DNA of 64,000 bases from an uncultured Flavobacterium sp. (GCF_946478785.1 NZ_CAMLDD010000003.1:62001-126000); one strand, 5' to 3'. Positions 34,235-43,788 are shown, counted from the stretch's first letter. The notes: a model not told the origin generated them from the sequence alone. Translations and numbers: made by a program.

Positions 34235-36424
34235 TTATTTTTGCTTTAATACTATTTCGTCAAGCATAAGCATTGGTTTTTTATTTTTTCTTTCTCGCCA
34301 GACAGGTAGTTTCTGCTCTGGTACCAGAATGATTTTTATTCTATCAAAAATACGAAAACTAATGTTGTTAAAATTATAATTTGCTATGCTAAAGTTGTAA
34401 TTCTCTGTTAATTGTGCGCTTTTTTGTTCTTTTATAACTTCCCATTTTTGATTTCGGAATCCTTTTAAAATAATTTTTGTTGGAAGAAATATCCAGTGCC
34501 TTTGATCTTCCAGACATTGAAACTCTAATGAGTTAAAATCGGCATTATTACAATCAATTATAATTTCGGCATTTTGTCCGTACCAGCCGGTCCAGTTTAG
34601 ATTAAAATCTTTGTATCCTTTTATACCATCATTAAGGCCTCTTTCTTTTTTGACATTGAAATCTGATGAAGGCGTGGTTTCAAATTCGTATTTCATGTTT
34701 TCCCCTAAATGATCTGTCACATTATTTTGGGCAATATATTTCCATTGAGTATAATATTCTTCAGGACTTAAGCCATCTTCGCTGAGTTCATAAATTCCAA
34801 AATCGGAACAGTTTTTTACAAAATCCTGAACTCTGTTTTCCAGATTGTCTTTAACCACAAATGAATTGCCTTTTTTTTGATACATTCCATGAGGTTCTTT
34901 TCCATAAAATTTCGCCTGTTCAAAAAATACATATTCGAGATCTAAACGTAGTTTTAAAATTCGTTTTTTAATTATAAGATCATCATTTTGGGCATCAGCT
35001 TTAGAAAGTAAATCGTCATAAAGAGCTATGCTTTCAGGCGATAAAAAAGTATTGCGTTCTAAAACAGGGCTTGAATATATATCCAGATACTTGTTTTCTT
35101 CTTTTTGATTCTTGGTTAAAACGTCTAAATAGTCCTGAATAAATGGAGCTGATTTTCCATAATAGCCTCTTAAAAAGTCAGAAGTCACTTTTTTAACATC
35201 AAGAGTAGAATTCCATAATAATTTTGCCAGAAGATATTGCCTTAATTCGCTGAAACTTCCAGGTACATCAGCATATCCCTGACTAAAAACACCTTTGATT
35301 CCGATTGTGTTTAAAAAAGAATAATTTGGGGAAAATGTATGAAGGTTGGGAAAAGGCGACAAATAATTTGAAAATTCAACCGTATAATCCCAAAACATCA
35401 CATTTTTAGAAAGCTGTGCCCATTTTTGAAAGGTGTTTTTTATGGACAGGTTTTTGCCTTCGTTTAAAGCTTCGCCCCGATTTGCTTCAATTGGACAGAC
35501 TATCGGATATAAATTGGAGGCTAATGTCAGGTTTTGAGGTGGCTGATAGCTAAATAAATAGGCTAGTGTTGCTATTTTAGTTTTAGGAAATTGTTTGGCT
35601 ATCTGATTCAAAAAGTAATAGTGTGCGCCCTGAGGCGAACCATATTTTTGATTTAATTTTTGACAGTCGCTGCATTCACAATAAACGACATCATCATTTT
35701 GGCTAACTGAAAAATAAGCAGCATTTGGTTTTTGTTTAATAGCTTTGGCAATATTATTCTGCATTATTTTGAAAACCGTATCATTTGAATAACAAATGGA
35801 TTCACCGTGGCGTTTATGGTCGTAAAGCGCAAACATTTTCGGGTTTTCTTTAAAATATTCCTTAGCAGGTAAAAGCTGATCAAAAGTATGTCCCCAAAGT
35901 CCAAAATCGTCCAGATACCAATCTATTTTGTGCCATTTTCTAAAGGCCTCATCATAAACTCCCGGATATAGTAATCCTCTAAAAGTAAATGAAGGCTTTT
36001 CTTTTATTTTTTTATTGGAAGGAAATTTTAAAGCATCAAATTTTGGATAATAGGTGTATTCAGGTGTGAATTTTCGAACTTCCCAATATTCCAATAAACT
36101 GTACAAAGCATATTCTAAAAATAAGGCAGAAGTCGCTCTTAAAGTTATTTTTTTGCTGTCTGAATTGATTTCAAAATAATCACTTTCTTTAGACTGAAAA
36201 ATTTCCAAAATTATTCCATTTTCAGTTTTAACCGAAGAGATTTCAAAATTTGCCGGACTGATTTTGTCTAAATTTTCTTTTAGAATTTTGGCTGCTGTTG
36301 CACATTGAACATCACTACAACTAATAATGTTAGCTGTAGATCCAGAAAATATAATTTCGTTTTGTGACATCATTTTAGTGTTTAAAATGAAGAGAAATCC
36401 AAATATGAAAATCCATTTTTGCAT
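34235..36424 (-). CDS. DUF4838 glycoside-hydrolase-like secreted protein
   Basis: A 729-residue protein with a signal peptide (1-20, ending MMSQ). The N-terminal alpha/beta domain (about 25-120) resembles the GH20/GH67 'domain 2' found before catalytic barrels. The DUF4838 barrel (about 140-460) contains the Cys-pair motif SQNDDVVYCECSDCQ and aromatic residues in VMFWDYTVEFSNY. The C-terminal part is beta-rich and jelly-roll-like. The family is glycosidase-related but uncharacterised. It starts 2 bp after the YaiO gene's stop, so it is translationally linked. In the operon it could trim or modify the exported polysaccharide; that role is inferred. Confidence 0.8.
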   Translation of the reverse strand: MQKWIFIFGFLFILNTKMMSQNEIIFSGSTANIISCSDVQCATAAKILKENLDKISPANFEISSVKTENGIILEIFQSKESDYFEINSDSKKITLRATSALFLEYALYSLLEYWEVRKFTPEYTYYPKFDALKFPSNKKIKEKPSFTFRGLLYPGVYDEAFRKWHKIDWYLDDFGLWGHTFDQLLPAKEYFKENPKMFALYDHKRHGESICYSNDTVFKIMQNNIAKAIKQKPNAAYFSVSQNDDVVYCECSDCQKLNQKYGSPQGAHYYFLNQIAKQFPKTKIATLAYLFSYQPPQNLTLASNLYPIVCPIEANRGEALNEGKNLSIKNTFQKWAQLSKNVMFWDYTVEFSNYLSPFPNLHTFSPNYSFLNTIGIKGVFSQGYADVPGSFSELRQYLLAKLLWNSTLDVKKVTSDFLRGYYGKSAPFIQDYLDVLTKNQKEENKYLDIYSSPVLERNTFLSPESIALYDDLLSKADAQNDDLIIKKRILKLRLDLEYVFFEQAKFYGKEPHGMYQKKGNSFVVKDNLENRVQDFVKNCSDFGIYELSEDGLSPEEYYTQWKYIAQNNVTDHLGENMKYEFETTPSSDFNVKKERGLNDGIKGYKDFNLNWTGWYGQNAEIIIDCNNADFNSLEFQCLEDQRHWIFLPTKIILKGFRNQKWEVIKEQKSAQLTENYNFSIANYNFNNISFRIFDRIKIILVPEQKLPVWRERKNKKPMLMLDEIVLKQK

Positions 36425-36426
36425 GT

Positions 36427-37689
36427 TTAAAATTTATATTGGAGTGAAAGCGTTATTTCATATTCATTTTGTCTTTTCTCCGGAGCATATTCCTGATTAT
36501 TGTACAGGAACTGAAGACCTGTAATATAATTATTGAAAATGGTTTTACTTATTCCTGCCCCAATTCTATAAGAAGTCAAGTTTATCCGTTCACTGTATAA
36601 TCCCGAAGTATTATCATCATCAGGAGAAGTTCCGTAGCCTAAAATACCAAATATATAGTCGTATCTGGTGTCTAAATAATAGCGGGATGTAAAGGTAAAA
36701 GCCGGATTTATTTTATCATCATCACTTTGAATAAAAGAACTCAGATTAAACCAAAATGATTTGTAATAGGTGCCAAGTCCTAAAACCAATGCGGGAATAT
36801 CTTCAGCAGCTGTTTTGGTATATCGCATTCCAAAATTGGCCTCCCATTTTTTAAGGAGACTGATGTAATAACTTGCCCCTAAACGGTATTTTGGATAAAC
36901 TTGATCATTGCTGAAAGCAGCATTTAAAAACAAATAATCTTTTTTTGTGGTAAAAATATAGGATGAAAGTTCAAATTGTGCTCCATTTACATCATCTGCC
37001 GAATCAGATTTACGGTTCATAGCATTAATATTTCCAATTATCGTCCCCCAGTTTCGGGTTCGAATGTATTGTGCCATAAATTGATTCCAGGGACCATAAC
37101 CATCTCTGTTAAATGTCGTATTTGCATATTGAACGCCAATCCTGTCTTCTTCAATTTTATGGGAAAGCAAAATATAACGATCCTTAAATGGAAAATTTTT
37201 AGGATTTTGCTTTATTAATTCTGTCATTAATTCCAGTTCAGCATCTTTATTGCCTTGCAATTCGTAGATGTTTACTTTTTTTGTATCGTAATAAAACTGG
37301 TTTTCAGCATAAAGCAGTTTTGCTTTTTCTATATGTTGCATTGCTGTATCATAATCTTTATTATTAATCTCTATATTGATTAAATAATTGTAAGCCTCTG
37401 GATATTTATCACTTTTGGAGATTACTTTTTGATAATAATACTGCGCACTGTCTGACTTTTGCATTCTTTCAAAATTTTGCCCGATAAGCAGATAATAATC
37501 CAGATAATCAGGGGCTATTTTCAAACCAGTTTTTGCTTTTTGAATAATTTCCTTTGGATCTTTATGTTCTTTATAATCAGTGAATAACTGGATGAGCAAA
37601 CTGTCAACGTCTATTTTTTGCGCCATAGCAGCATTATTGCCTACCAGCAAAAACAAAATAAGATACAGAATATTAGAAGAATTCTTCAT
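36427..37689 (-). CDS. YaiO-family TPR plus outer-membrane beta-barrel protein
   Basis: A 420-residue protein with a signal peptide (1-23, ending AMAQ). The N-terminal third has TPR repeats (about 35-165: LIGQNFERMQKSDSAQYYYQKV, then an NNKDYDTAMQHIEKA helix). The C-terminal two thirds form an amphipathic beta-barrel that ends in Phe (SLQYKF), as outer-membrane proteins do. The arrangement recalls PgaA, BcsC or AlgK/AlgE, which guide a growing polysaccharide out of the cell. It is 4 bp from the glycosyltransferase gene. The export-pore role is an inference from architecture and neighbours. Confidence 0.82.
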   Translation of the reverse strand: MKNSSNILYLILFLLVGNNAAMAQKIDVDSLLIQLFTDYKEHKDPKEIIQKAKTGLKIAPDYLDYYLLIGQNFERMQKSDSAQYYYQKVISKSDKYPEAYNYLINIEINNKDYDTAMQHIEKAKLLYAENQFYYDTKKVNIYELQGNKDAELELMTELIKQNPKNFPFKDRYILLSHKIEEDRIGVQYANTTFNRDGYGPWNQFMAQYIRTRNWGTIIGNINAMNRKSDSADDVNGAQFELSSYIFTTKKDYLFLNAAFSNDQVYPKYRLGASYYISLLKKWEANFGMRYTKTAAEDIPALVLGLGTYYKSFWFNLSSFIQSDDDKINPAFTFTSRYYLDTRYDYIFGILGYGTSPDDDNTSGLYSERINLTSYRIGAGISKTIFNNYITGLQFLYNNQEYAPEKRQNEYEITLSLQYKF

Positions 37690-37693
37690 TTGG

Positions 37694-39130
37694 TTATATT
37701 TTTTTAGATGTAGTAAATCCTTTTCTGGTCATAACGCCCCAACTTTGTTCTTTTTGATTAAAAAAATGCCAATACCCTTTTATTGAGGCATAAACACAAA
37801 TAGGATGATAAACTATAGGTTCGATAATTGCCATGAGTACCAAAACCATTAATTCTTTGGGATTATCATAATTTTTATATAATACTTCATCTATAAAGAT
37901 AGAAACCAAGGTAATAAGTAAATAAAACAGATATATGGTCAGGGTAAACCAAAGCAAATATTCTTCATTTATAAATTGAAAGGCAAAAGCAATTATAATG
38001 GTTATTAAACCTATTACTTCAATAATTGGAACCATAAATTCGAACCAAAAAAAATAGGGGAGAATTAAAAAAGCTGTTTTGCCATATTTTAGATTAAAAA
38101 ACATGTTGCGGTGCAAATATAAAGTTTGAATTAATCCTCTTGCCCAACGGACACGCTGCCTTAATAATATTTCTTTTGTTGAAGGAACTTCTGTCCAGCA
38201 TAAAGACTCCGGAATGTATTTAATTAAGAATTTTTGATGATTATCATACATGTATTTTCGCATGCGGGTAATTAATTCCATGTCTTCACCAAGTGATTTA
38301 TGCCAATAGCCGCCGGCTTTTATTGCGATTTCTTTATCAAACATACCTAATCCGCCAGAAACTAATAACAAGCCATTGATTTTACTCCAGGCCATTCTTC
38401 CAAATAAAAAAGCCCTTACATATTCTAATTCCTGAAACCTTGGATACCATTCTTTAGGAAAATGAATTTTAACCAAAAAACCTTCTCTGACTTCACAGGA
38501 GTTCGAAATCCTGATTCCGGCACCGGTTGCAATAACTCTTTTCTCATGTTCCATAAATGGTTTTGCGAGTTTTAAAATGGTTTCCTGTTTTAAAATGCAA
38601 TCTACATCTGTACACAAAAACAAAGGATATTTTGATGAATTGATTCCTGCATTTGAAGCATCAGCCTTACTTTTTCCATTTTCTTTATCCACAACCATTA
38701 GTTTGGAATAAATGGGATTTTTTGATTTATAATGACCTCGGACTGGTTTAGTCGGAATATGTTCTTCGTAATAAAAATTAACTTTTACCAACTCAAATTC
38801 TCTTATTAGCTTTTCTAATGTGTCATCAGTACTGCCGTCGTTTACGATGATAACTTCATATTTAGGATAGGTTAAGGATAGAAGTGATCTGACATTGTAT
38901 ACAATATTCACTCCTTCATTAAAAGCAGGAGCCACAACAGAGACCCCCATTAAATGATTCGATTTTAATAAAGTTTCTTCCTCTAAATATTTTTGAAATC
39001 GTAAGTGTTTTAAAATTGCCAAATAGGATAAAACTGCAAGCATGATATAAAACAGAATATAAATTCCGGAAAATGCAGAAACAAAAACTTCGTAAGCGCT
39101 GATGAGATATTTTAATATTTCTGTTGTCAT
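37694..39130 (-). CDS. processive family 2 glycosyltransferase (membrane)
   Basis: A 478-residue inner-membrane synthase of the PgaC/BcsA/hyaluronan type. An N-terminal transmembrane helix (about 20-40) precedes the GT-A domain, with VNDGSTDD (Asp98), DVDC (175-177), GED (281-283) and the processive Q-x-x-R-W signature RQRVRW (324-329). Three or more transmembrane helices (about 345-440) form the translocation channel. The start overlaps the HEAT-protein stop by 4 bp. The sugar donor cannot be read from sequence; UDP-GlcNAc or UDP-Glc are the likely candidates. It is the core enzyme of the proposed exopolysaccharide operon. Confidence 0.9.
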   Translation of the reverse strand: MTTEILKYLISAYEVFVSAFSGIYILFYIMLAVLSYLAILKHLRFQKYLEEETLLKSNHLMGVSVVAPAFNEGVNIVYNVRSLLSLTYPKYEVIIVNDGSTDDTLEKLIREFELVKVNFYYEEHIPTKPVRGHYKSKNPIYSKLMVVDKENGKSKADASNAGINSSKYPLFLCTDVDCILKQETILKLAKPFMEHEKRVIATGAGIRISNSCEVREGFLVKIHFPKEWYPRFQELEYVRAFLFGRMAWSKINGLLLVSGGLGMFDKEIAIKAGGYWHKSLGEDMELITRMRKYMYDNHQKFLIKYIPESLCWTEVPSTKEILLRQRVRWARGLIQTLYLHRNMFFNLKYGKTAFLILPYFFWFEFMVPIIEVIGLITIIIAFAFQFINEEYLLWFTLTIYLFYLLITLVSIFIDEVLYKNYDNPKELMVLVLMAIIEPIVYHPICVYASIKGYWHFFNQKEQSWGVMTRKGFTTSKKI

Positions 39131-40191
39131 ACGATATAAGCGTCATTTATATGATTCAACATTCTGAGCGCATCATCGTCTTCTAAACTTAATTTCTCAA
39201 TTGTTTTCTTATCAATACTGTTTAATGCATTTACAGCAAGCATCTTTAGTGTTTTGTTAGCTTCATATAAAACTAACTGTTCTAAAAATGCAACTGATTT
39301 ATCTCCTCCGATCTCTTTTAAACTTTTTAAAATTTCTTCTTTATTATTATCGTTGTCCTGTAAATAAATAGTAATCAATTCTGTTTCGGCATTTTTGAAA
39401 TATAATTCTCTGCATGCTAAAATGGCTTCATGTCTTAAAACGGAATCCTCAGAATTTAGTAATTCTATTATTTTTTTTTCCTGATTGGCATAGTTAAAGA
39501 AAACCATCATTTTGATTCCTAATCTTACTACTGAATTATTTTCTGCATATAACCACTCATCAATATTCTTTGGTAATTCTATCTTTTTAATTTGAAGAAG
39601 TTCCATTAATTTAATCATATTCAGCAACGAAATTTTAGTTGGAATATTGGACAGTCTTTCTAATTTCCCCTGAACCAAAGATAAATAACACGCATAGGCA
39701 TTAGAACGAATAATTCTGTCATGATGCATTAAGTAAGGTTTTACTAATCTCTTGGCAGGCTTGAAGTCGATATGCTGAAATTGATAAAAACCTTCACATT
39801 TTTGATAATATCTTAAATCGGCAACCAATCGCGCAGTATAAAAATGTAAATGGAGCTTTTTGTATAATATGATGACTATTGAATTCGATTCACCTTTAAG
39901 GTTTTTTTTAAAACGAATCATTTCATTGATTACAATGTTTTTGCACCAATTTTTATGTAATGGAATTTTACTTTTTAATTCGGCAATTTTTTCCTCTACT
40001 ATCTCCTTATTGTTTTTTTCAAAAATTAAGGAGGTTAGAAATAAATCCGTACTTTGAATTACAAGTCGTTTTCTTTTATTGTAATTGTGTAAAATTAAGC
40101 GTTTGCTCCACATTAAAGCTGTCAAAATAAGGACGAGACTTAGAAGTGAAGGGACAAGGTAAAATTTGACAAATTCAAAAATCGAACTCAT
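39127..40191 (-). CDS. membrane-anchored HEAT-repeat protein
   Basis: A 354-residue protein with one N-terminal transmembrane helix (about 10-28) followed by an all-helical cytoplasmic domain. The C-terminal half contains HEAT-like repeats (EDSVLRHEAILACRELYFKN near 255-280, and NKTLKMLAVNALNSIDKK near 315-335). It is the first gene of the five-gene operon and overlaps the glycosyltransferase by 4 bp (ATGA). A scaffold that binds the synthase or its regulator is plausible; no enzyme motif is visible. Known synthase systems use c-di-GMP-binding co-polymerases at this position, but no PilZ motif is seen here. Confidence 0.8.
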   Translation of the reverse strand: MSSIFEFVKFYLVPSLLSLVLILTALMWSKRLILHNYNKRKRLVIQSTDLFLTSLIFEKNNKEIVEEKIAELKSKIPLHKNWCKNIVINEMIRFKKNLKGESNSIVIILYKKLHLHFYTARLVADLRYYQKCEGFYQFQHIDFKPAKRLVKPYLMHHDRIIRSNAYACYLSLVQGKLERLSNIPTKISLLNMIKLMELLQIKKIELPKNIDEWLYAENNSVVRLGIKMMVFFNYANQEKKIIELLNSEDSVLRHEAILACRELYFKNAETELITIYLQDNDNNKEEILKSLKEIGGDKSVAFLEQLVLYEANKTLKMLAVNALNSIDKKTIEKLSLEDDDALRMLNHINDAYIV

Positions 40192-40238
40192 AAGTAATTC
40201 TTATACTTAATATTACGATTTTTTTTTGTATTTGGATG

Positions 40239-41003
40239 TTAAAATCCTTCAAAAACTCCTAAACCAAATAAGGCAAAGTCATATTTTACAGGATCATTAG
40301 GGTCTAATTCCCGAAGTTTTAAGTCTAATTCGGCAAGTGCTTTTCCATCATTCTGTTTTCTTGTAAGTAAGCCTAATTTTCTTGCCACATTTCCAGAATG
40401 TACATCAAGCGGGCATGATAGGGCAGCAGGAGAAATATTTTTCCAAATCCCTAAATCGACTCCTTTATTGTCCTGGCGGCAAAACCATCTTAACATCATG
40501 TTAATGCGTTTTGCTGCAGAACCATTCATTGGATCTGAAATATGTTTTTGAGTTCTGGGTAGATGATTGATCTCAAAAAATACTTTTTTAAATTCAGAAA
40601 TGCTTTTTTGCATGCCGTCATTTTGCTGGTGTTTTGCAAAAACAGTTTCTAAACCATTATGATTTGTATAAACATGTTGTAACCCCTTAATAAAACCCGT
40701 GAAATCTTTTCCGTTGAAGGTGCGATGGACAAAATTTTCTAATCGTTCTAAATCCGAATCAGAATGCGACATTACAAAATCGTAAGGTGTGTTGCCCATT
40801 AAATTCATCATTTGATGCGAGTTTTTAATAATCATTTTTCGGTTTCCCCAAGCAATGGTTGCACTTAAAAAACCTGCAATTTCAATATCTTCTTTCTGTG
40901 AAAACAAATGCGGAATTTGTACAGGGTCACTTTCTATAAAATCGAAGTTGTTATATTGATTGACTTTTTCGTCAAGGAATTCTTTGAGTTCTGTCTTATT
41001 CAT
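40239..41003 (-). CDS. TIGR02757 (DUF2400) family protein
   Basis: A 254-residue protein of a conserved bacterial family whose helical fold resembles HhH-GPD DNA glycosylases. Recognisable blocks are SDPVQIPHLF near the start, IAGFLSATIAWGNRKMII, RWFCRQDNKGVDLGIW, and LDVHSGNVARKLGLL with the conserved Asp-Val-His near the C-terminus, followed by DPNDPVKYDFALFGLGV. The substrate is unknown; a DNA-repair link rests only on fold resemblance. A palindromic repeat separates it from the ABC ATPase gene. Confidence 0.88.
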   Translation of the reverse strand: MNKTELKEFLDEKVNQYNNFDFIESDPVQIPHLFSQKEDIEIAGFLSATIAWGNRKMIIKNSHQMMNLMGNTPYDFVMSHSDSDLERLENFVHRTFNGKDFTGFIKGLQHVYTNHNGLETVFAKHQQNDGMQKSISEFKKVFFEINHLPRTQKHISDPMNGSAAKRINMMLRWFCRQDNKGVDLGIWKNISPAALSCPLDVHSGNVARKLGLLTRKQNDGKALAELDLKLRELDPNDPVKYDFALFGLGVFEGF

Positions 41004-41033
41004 AATTGTGAAGAAAGTTCTGGATTAATCTAT

Positions 41034-41115
41034 CGCCCTAGCCCAGATGGTAGCGAGCATCCTTTTGTGGAGGGGTTCGCCACAAAAGATATAGCGGACA
41101 GCTGGAAACAGCTAC
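41034..41115. repeat. REP-like palindromic repeat, copy B
   Basis: Begins CGCCCTAGCCCAGATGG. It contains the perfect stem CTTTTGTGG (41062-41070) / CCACAAAAG (41080-41088) around AGGGGTTCG, followed by ATATAGCGGACAGCTGG. The end abuts the stop codon of the ABC ATPase gene. It is the same family as copy C, in opposite orientation. Confidence 0.7.
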
Positions 41116-41780
41116 TAATTACTAATCATACCATCGACCATAACTAATTTTCTGTCGGCCATGTTTGCTAATTCTTCGTTATGGGTTACAATGACAAAAG
41201 TCTGTCCAAATTCATCGCGGAGCTGAAAGAATAATTGATGCAAATTCTCGGCAGAATGAGTGTCCAGATTTCCTGAAGGTTCATCGGCAAAAATTACATC
41301 AGGTTTGTTGATTAAAGCCCTAGCAACGGCAACACGCTGCTGCTCACCACCGGAAAGTTCGCTTGGTTTATGATTAATTCTATGTGACAATCCTAAATAA
41401 TCCAGCAGTTTTCTTGCCTCGGCTTCTGTTTCTGACGGCTTTTTTCCTGCAATATATGCAGGAATACAAACATTTTCAAGAGCTGTAAACTCAGGTAAAA
41501 GCTGATGAAACTGAAAAATAAAACCTAAATTAAGGTTTCTGAATTTTGATAAGGCTTTGTCGTTCAGTCCTAAAATGTTTTCTCCATTTATAGTTAGGGA
41601 AGTTTCTGGTGCTGATTTTTCAGGTTTGTCCAAAGTTCCTAAAATGTGTAGTAAAGTAGTCTTTCCGGCACCGGAAGCGCCAACAATCGAAACAATTTCT
41701 CCTTTTTGAATATGTAAATCAACGCCTTTTAAAACTTCAAGCTGATCGTAGAACTTATGTATGTTTTTTGCATGTATCAT
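41115..41780 (-). CDS. lolD: LolD-like ABC transporter ATP-binding protein
   Basis: A 221-residue ATPase of the LolD/MacB/FtsE branch. Walker A is GASGAGKT (34-41). The Q-loop is in [18 protein letters not shown], the signature is LSGGEQQR, Walker B is [12 protein letters not shown] and the H-loop is VTHNEE. LolD powers release of lipoproteins from the inner membrane with LolCE. The permease partner is not in the window, so the symbol is a best match, not proven. It ends exactly at the edge of a palindromic repeat. Confidence 0.88.
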   Translation of the reverse strand: MIHAKNIHKFYDQLEVLKGVDLHIQKGEIVSIVGASGAGKTTLLHILGTLDKPEKSAPETSLTINGENILGLNDKALSKFRNLNLGFIFQFHQLLPEFTALENVCIPAYIAGKKPSETEAEARKLLDYLGLSHRINHKPSELSGGEQQRVAVARALINKPDVIFADEPSGNLDTHSAENLHQLFFQLRDEFGQTFVIVTHNEELANMADRKLVMVDGMISN

Positions 41781-41949
41781 TAGAAACTGTTTTTACAAAG
41801 AAACAAAGATTCTGCCGATATTAAAATGGGTTGTAACAGAATTTTATGACATGAAAGTGAAATGGGAATTAAGAAACAAATTTTTTTAATGGAATAATTT
41901 TTGTTTCTGTTTTTCTTGTAATTTCATTATAATCTAAATACTATATAAA

Positions 41950-42249
41950 ATGCAGGAAGTTAGAGTAACGAACGAGGATATGGTAAGAAAGCTACTTTTG
42001 GGTTTGCTTTTTGACGGAATCGGAATGATTTCGTTTAGTATTCCGCTGTTAGGGGAATTTTCAGATGTTATCTGGGCGCCAATTGCGGCGTTTCTGATGA
42101 CAAGAATGTATAAAGGAAGAGTGGGAAGGGTTGCCAGTATTTTGACTTTTGTAGAGGAGATCATACCATTTACGGATATAATTCCTTCGTTCACTATTAC
42201 ATGGATTTATACTTATTTTTTTCAGAAGGATAAAAGAATTAATCCCTAA
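41950..42249 (+). CDS. small conserved membrane protein
   Basis: A 99-residue protein with two or three hydrophobic segments (about 14-34, 40-50 and 72-90). Motifs are FDGIGMISFSIPLLGEFSDVIWAP, split by a turn, and VEEIIPFTDIIPSFTITW at the C-terminus. I recognise the type from other flavobacteria but know no function. It is convergent with the DUF6787-like gene and their 3' ends overlap by 11 bp. Confidence 0.7.
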   Translation: MQEVRVTNEDMVRKLLLGLLFDGIGMISFSIPLLGEFSDVIWAPIAAFLMTRMYKGRVGRVASILTFVEEIIPFTDIIPSFTITWIYTYFFQKDKRINP

Positions 42250-42541
42250 ATAAAAACCCAAGGCCTAAACTTTTGAGCATCTTTTTTTCGAAGTTCCAAA
42301 AAAAGCGAAATTGACCAAAAAGGGTTCCAATAGCAACCAACAGAACCTGATAGATTGGAAAAATTACGATCAATCGAATAAGGGTAAACCAACCACCAAA
42401 ATCTTCTTTGGTAATGTTTAGCCATTCACAAAAAGGTCTTGATAGCCATGCTGATGCCGATCCTGTGATAGCAAAAACAATAAATATAATGATAAGTTGA
42501 AAATTAGAGGTTACTCCCCAGCGCTGCTTTAATCGATTCAT
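42239..42541 (-). CDS. DUF6787-like small membrane protein
   Basis: A 100-residue protein starting at MNRLKQRWGVTSNFQL (42541). An upstream in-frame ATG at 42574 adds 11 residues but overlaps the preceding gene's stop. Two transmembrane helices are clear (about 15-35 and 53-75), and the SRPFCEWLNI segment lies between them. The RWGV-x-SN-x-QL start is typical of this Bacteroidota family; no function is known. It follows a lipoprotein gene on the same strand. Confidence 0.72.
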   Translation of the reverse strand: MNRLKQRWGVTSNFQLIIIFIVFAITGSASAWLSRPFCEWLNITKEDFGGWFTLIRLIVIFPIYQVLLVAIGTLFGQFRFFWNFEKKMLKSLGLGFLFRD

Positions 42542-42573
42542 TTTTGTTGGCAATGATGACAAATATACTAACA

Positions 42574-43011
42574 TTATCTGGAAGGAACATACCCTCCTAA
42601 TTTTTGTTTGTAAGTATTTTGAAAGTAGATCATGTAATTGTAGATGAGATAATTTACCTCATAACCATAATTTATAAAAGGATCATAATCTATTCTCATT
42701 TCATATAAATTAGGGTTGTAACGTTGAGGCTGTAAAACCCTGTTGTTCCATTCAGTTACATACAATTGGTTTTTGGTTTCGAGATAAGATTGAGTGTAAT
42801 AATTTCTAGGTAAGGCCGTCGAGGCAAGCCAGAAACTAAATCCGTTATCTATAATAATGACTTCATATTCTAAAGAATCATTTGCAATTCGTATAGTATC
42901 GTTTAAAGCTGTTTTTGATTTAGGATCAGTTGTTGAAGCAGTGTTCTTTGAAGCTGTAGAACAGGCAATAATCGTAAATAATATTCCTAATATGTAAAAG
43001 AAATTTTTCAT
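42574..43011 (-). CDS. DUF6146-like lipoprotein
   Basis: A 145-residue lipoprotein starting at MKNFFYILG (43011). The longer frame from 43071 would bury the signal peptide behind 20 residues. The lipobox is IIAC. The C-terminal domain contains FSFWLASTALPRNYYTQSYLE and IDYDPFINYGYEVNYLIYNYM, rich in Tyr and Asn. Members are found only in Bacteroidota, to my knowledge, and have no known function. It is 32 bp upstream of the DUF6787-like gene and probably shares its transcript. Confidence 0.75.
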   Translation of the reverse strand: MKNFFYILGILFTIIACSTASKNTASTTDPKSKTALNDTIRIANDSLEYEVIIIDNGFSFWLASTALPRNYYTQSYLETKNQLYVTEWNNRVLQPQRYNPNLYEMRIDYDPFINYGYEVNYLIYNYMIYFQNTYKQKLGGYVPSR

Positions 43012-43114
43012 GGCATACATTTGAACTTTAAATTTACAAAAAAAGAAAAGATGACTTTTATTATTTAACATTTGCCACAGAGAAGGATTATTTAGTTGAT
43101 CTTCAATTTATAAA

Positions 43115-43148
43115 AAAAAGCTGCTTACATCCTAAGTAAACAGCTTTT
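43115..43148 (-). terminator. terminator after the EF-hand-like protein gene
   Basis: AAAAGCTGCTTAC pairs with GTAAACAGCTTTT (one bulge), loop ATCCTAA. A run of A to its left on the plus strand gives a T-tract on the minus strand. It is 30 bp past the stop at 43178. Confidence 0.7.
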
Positions 43149-43177
43149 CAATATTTTTTTAAGATTCTTAACCCTTA

Positions 43178-43738
43178 TTATTTACTTTTAAAAAATTTAC
43201 CGATAAATCCAGCGATACCGCCACTACTTTTGGTAACAACAAGGACATCTGCTACATCAACCTTGCCATCAGCATTTTGATCTAAGCCAAACTGCATTCC
43301 GTATTTTGAAATCGTGTCCATAATTCCGGAAGCCTGACCACTATTTCCTGAAATCGCATTGATAATATCTGAAATTTGAAAACTACTATCTTTAGGGTCT
43401 TTAGCTTTATTTACCAAAGAATTTAAAATTTGCGGAATCATACTTCCAGCAACATTAGAAGAAGTATCACTGTTTAAACCAAATTTTTCACCCAGACTTC
43501 CTGATAATTGCTGTGTTAACTGCTGTACAACAGGATTCAAATTATCAATAGATTTTCCCTGAAATAATCCGGCTAATTGTTCTCCACCGCCTTCTGAAAC
43601 AATTTTTTGCAGTCCTGAAAAAATAGAATTACCTGTTTCATTGATTACGGCATCGTTCTGCTCATTTGGAATGGCGCTATTTTTCACAACAGCATCGTCT
43701 CCAAATTGTTTTACTAATTGAGTTAATTGTTCAAGCAT
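43178..43738 (-). CDS. DUF937-like protein with an EF-hand-like loop
   Basis: A 186-residue soluble protein. The first 130 residues are helical and rich in Gln, Gly and Ser (GGGEQLAGLFQGKS, VVQQLTQQLSGSLGEKFGL), resembling DUF937. Near the C-terminus, DQNADGKVDVAD (153-164) matches the calcium-binding loop D-x-N/D-x-D-G-x-I/V-x-x-x-D/E of EF-hands or dockerins. No signal peptide is seen. Function unknown. It lies between serA and the lipoprotein gene with terminators on both sides, so it is monocistronic. Confidence 0.75.
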   Translation of the reverse strand: MLEQLTQLVKQFGDDAVVKNSAIPNEQNDAVINETGNSIFSGLQKIVSEGGGEQLAGLFQGKSIDNLNPVVQQLTQQLSGSLGEKFGLNSDTSSNVAGSMIPQILNSLVNKAKDPKDSSFQISDIINAISGNSGQASGIMDTISKYGMQFGLDQNADGKVDVADVLVVTKSSGGIAGFIGKFFKSK

Positions 43739-43788
43739 GATATTAAGAAATTAGGTTAGATTTATATCTCAAATTTAATCAAAAAAAG

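Noticed and set aside
42061..42261. Minus-strand frame overlapping the 99-residue membrane protein
   Set aside because: It is a shadow of the plus-strand gene, which has better family-like motifs.
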